Shown in pieces: positions 14,797-16,276 of a DNA stretch of 16,276 nt. The stretch lies in the NCBI GenBank assembly GCA_000697055.1, contig JNDT01002283.1, forward strand, positions 1-16,276, given 5' to 3'. The notes beneath the pieces were generated by a model, which did no database searches, had not been told where the DNA came from, and was given only the letters and a program-made list of their open reading frames with translations. The position numbers were made by a program, and so were the translations under genes. Position 1 is the first letter of the stretch; every line of letters starts with the position of its first letter. This DNA comes from Saksenaea vasiformis B4078. Its lineage: Eukaryota > Mucoromycota > Mucoromycetes > Mucorales > Saksenaeaceae.

Positions 14797-16276
14797 ATGA
14801 AATCGCTTCTCGGCAAAGTTTTTGAAACGCATCATGATGTGCTTAATGCTGCACAAGCCTTAGCTCGTGAGCATGGATTCGCAGTTACTACCGCCTCCAG
14901 CACTCCTGGTCACCACATTTATTTGAAGTGTATCCATGGAGGCGCGTATCAGAATACGAGGAAACTGACAGACGAAAAGCGCCAGAGGCAAAACAATACA
15001 AACCGTAGAGGCTGTCCCTGGAAGATGTACGCATCAGCTGACAAGAAAGAGAACGGCAAATTCGTCGTGAGAAATGTTGCGGATATGGAGGATCACAGCC
15101 ATGATCTTGCTACAGATCCTAGCATATATCACCAGCATCGCAAACCAGACGTCGACACGGAATTGCGAGTTCGATCAATGACACGACACGGAGTGAAGCC
15201 TTCCCAGATATATGAGGAAGTCAGACGCGATGATGGAAAGCCTCTGTTGAAAATGAAGGACATTTATAACTTCCGTGGAAAACTATTTAAGGTATCCAAG
15301 GGAAGTCATATATCAGACCTTCTGGATTTCTTGCAAGATCGCGACTACAATGTTCGCTACAATTTGGACGAGGCCCAAGAGCTGAAGTCCCTTTTTATTT
15401 TTCATCCCAAAGCGCAAAAGGATGCAATTCGTTTCTCGGAAGTTGTGATCATTGATGCAACCTACAAAACCAATGTGCACAAGATGCCTTTGGTGAATAT
15501 AATTGGGATAAGCAACTTGGGTAGCTCGCGTCTGCGCAGTTTCCTTATAGCACAGACCCTTATGACAGATGAGAAGGCCATTTCTTATACATGGATGGCC
15601 GAGCAACTGCGTTCAGAGATCTGGGCAAGTACGATGCCTGGTCTTTTCGTGACAGACGACGATAGTTCCTTGACATCTGCATTAAGGGACATTTTTCCGG
15701 ACAGCAGGCAGCTTCGCTGTGCCTGGCACATAGAAAAGAACTTTGTTAAGCATGCTCACGGCCTTTTTGAGAAAGACAGTGAAGAGGAGAAGGCGTTCTT
15801 AAGCTCAGTCGAGGGTATTATATGGAGAAGAGATGAAAAATGTTTCTCTAGTGCTATAGATGACTTTCACAAAGTTATCAAAGGCACGTCAAAAGAAAAA
15901 GAACTTAGCGATTATCTTCAAAAGTATGTGATGCAACGGACGAAAGCATTACATAAAAAGAACACGTTTAACGCTTCGCTATCATGTAGGCTATTAAAAT
16001 GTAAGGAAAAATGGGCTGGACCGTACGCTGAAAAGCTCATGCATCTGGGAGCGCGTACAACGCAGCGTGTAGAGGGAGTTCATCGTGCACTCAAGCATGC
16101 TTTAGAATCTCCAGGAAGTCTTCTAAAACAGTTTAATTCGCTTGACATTTGGCTTCGGAAAAAAGTATTTAGTGTGGAAATCCAACATATGTCTAATACT
16201 CAAGTTGTAGGATGAGCAGCAACTCCACGAATTAAATGAAGAATCATCCAAGACACCAATCCTTCCATTTAGCCAT
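14797..16276 (+). CDS. FAR1-type MULE transposase, 5' part (element B), apparently intact
   Basis: Exon 1 (14797-16164) gives 456 residues; the gene continues past an intron and leaves the window. Residues about 40-105 form a FAR1-like DNA-binding zinc module: YLKCIHGG (Cys45), GCPWKMY (Cys73), DHSHDL (His100, His102). The MULE RNase H-like core follows: first Asp in IIDATYKTN (Asp220), second in VTDDDSSL (Asp287), the conserved CxxH in LRCAWHIEKNF (Cys308, His311), and the third acid in TTQRVEGVHRALK (Glu426). The full triad is present with no stop or shift, so it is the best candidate in the window for a working transposase. Its end, FNSLDIWLRKK, matches the left-edge fragment, and a SWIM finger can be expected beyond the right edge. 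The ATG was chosen as the first in frame. Confidence 0.85.
16165..16210 (+). other. Intron of element B transposase
   Basis: GTATTT donor at 16165, TCTAATA branch-like site near 16192, TTGTAG acceptor ending at 16210; 46 bp, phase 0. Reading through instead reaches a TGA at 16213-16215. The following exon reads DEQQLHELNEESSKTP, comparable to AEEERREFFSEKHKQP after the intron at 37-111. Confidence 0.75.

Overview
The window looks like an accessory, transposon-packed stretch of a fungal nuclear genome. The best guess is an early-diverging lineage such as Mucoromycota. Supporting signs are many short introns (about 45-60 bp) with GT..AG ends and CTAAT/CTAAC-like branch sites, AATAAA signals, a LEO1 homologue, and transposase families (FAR1/SWIM MULE, GCM-like MULE, zinc-ribbon plus 3'-5' exonuclease) that I associate with fungi. 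The lineage is an inference from protein style; no search was run.

Layout, left to right. (A) 1-1027, + strand: the 3' end of a MULE transposase with a SWIM zinc finger and a basic tail. It is followed at 1322-1981 by a separate OTU-type cysteine protease with Asp, Cys and His in place. (Copy 1) about 2150-5060, - strand: a decayed transposase whose DDE core carries a WRN-like 3'-5' exonuclease domain. (LEO1) 5381-6093, - strand: the C-terminal part of the Paf1-complex subunit LEO1, lacking its front and carrying an in-frame TGA. (Copy 2) 6794 to about 10780, + strand: a longer diverged relative of copy 1 that keeps the N-terminal zinc ribbon and a C-terminal CxxC cluster, and is also broken. 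(C) about 10781-14465, + strand: a GCM-type zinc-finger MULE transposase fused through a basic linker and a 51-bp intron to a ubiquitin-specific-protease-like (peptidase C19) domain. It is broken by a frameshift, a stop and a second frameshift, and has lost its catalytic Glu. 13765-14796 is non-coding and rich in short repeats. (B) 14797 to the right edge, + strand: the 5' part of an apparently intact FAR1-type MULE transposase, related to A and sharing an intron position with it.

Two themes stand out. First, in copies 1 and 2 the full DEDDy exonuclease sits between the second catalytic Asp and the third catalytic Glu of the transposase, so it appears to be the insertion domain of the DDE fold. 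Second, two unrelated MULE transposases are each paired with a different deubiquitinase-like cysteine protease (OTU beside A, USP-like fused to C). That suggests repeated recruitment of ubiquitin-removing enzymes by transposons.

The arrangement looks like successive insertions. Element C appears to cut the tail of copy 2, and a 12-bp inverted match flanks C. Only the OTU gene and element B show no lesion. Frames were joined by eye from homology between copies, so exact frameshift sites are approximate, and homopolymer-run shifts could be assembly errors.
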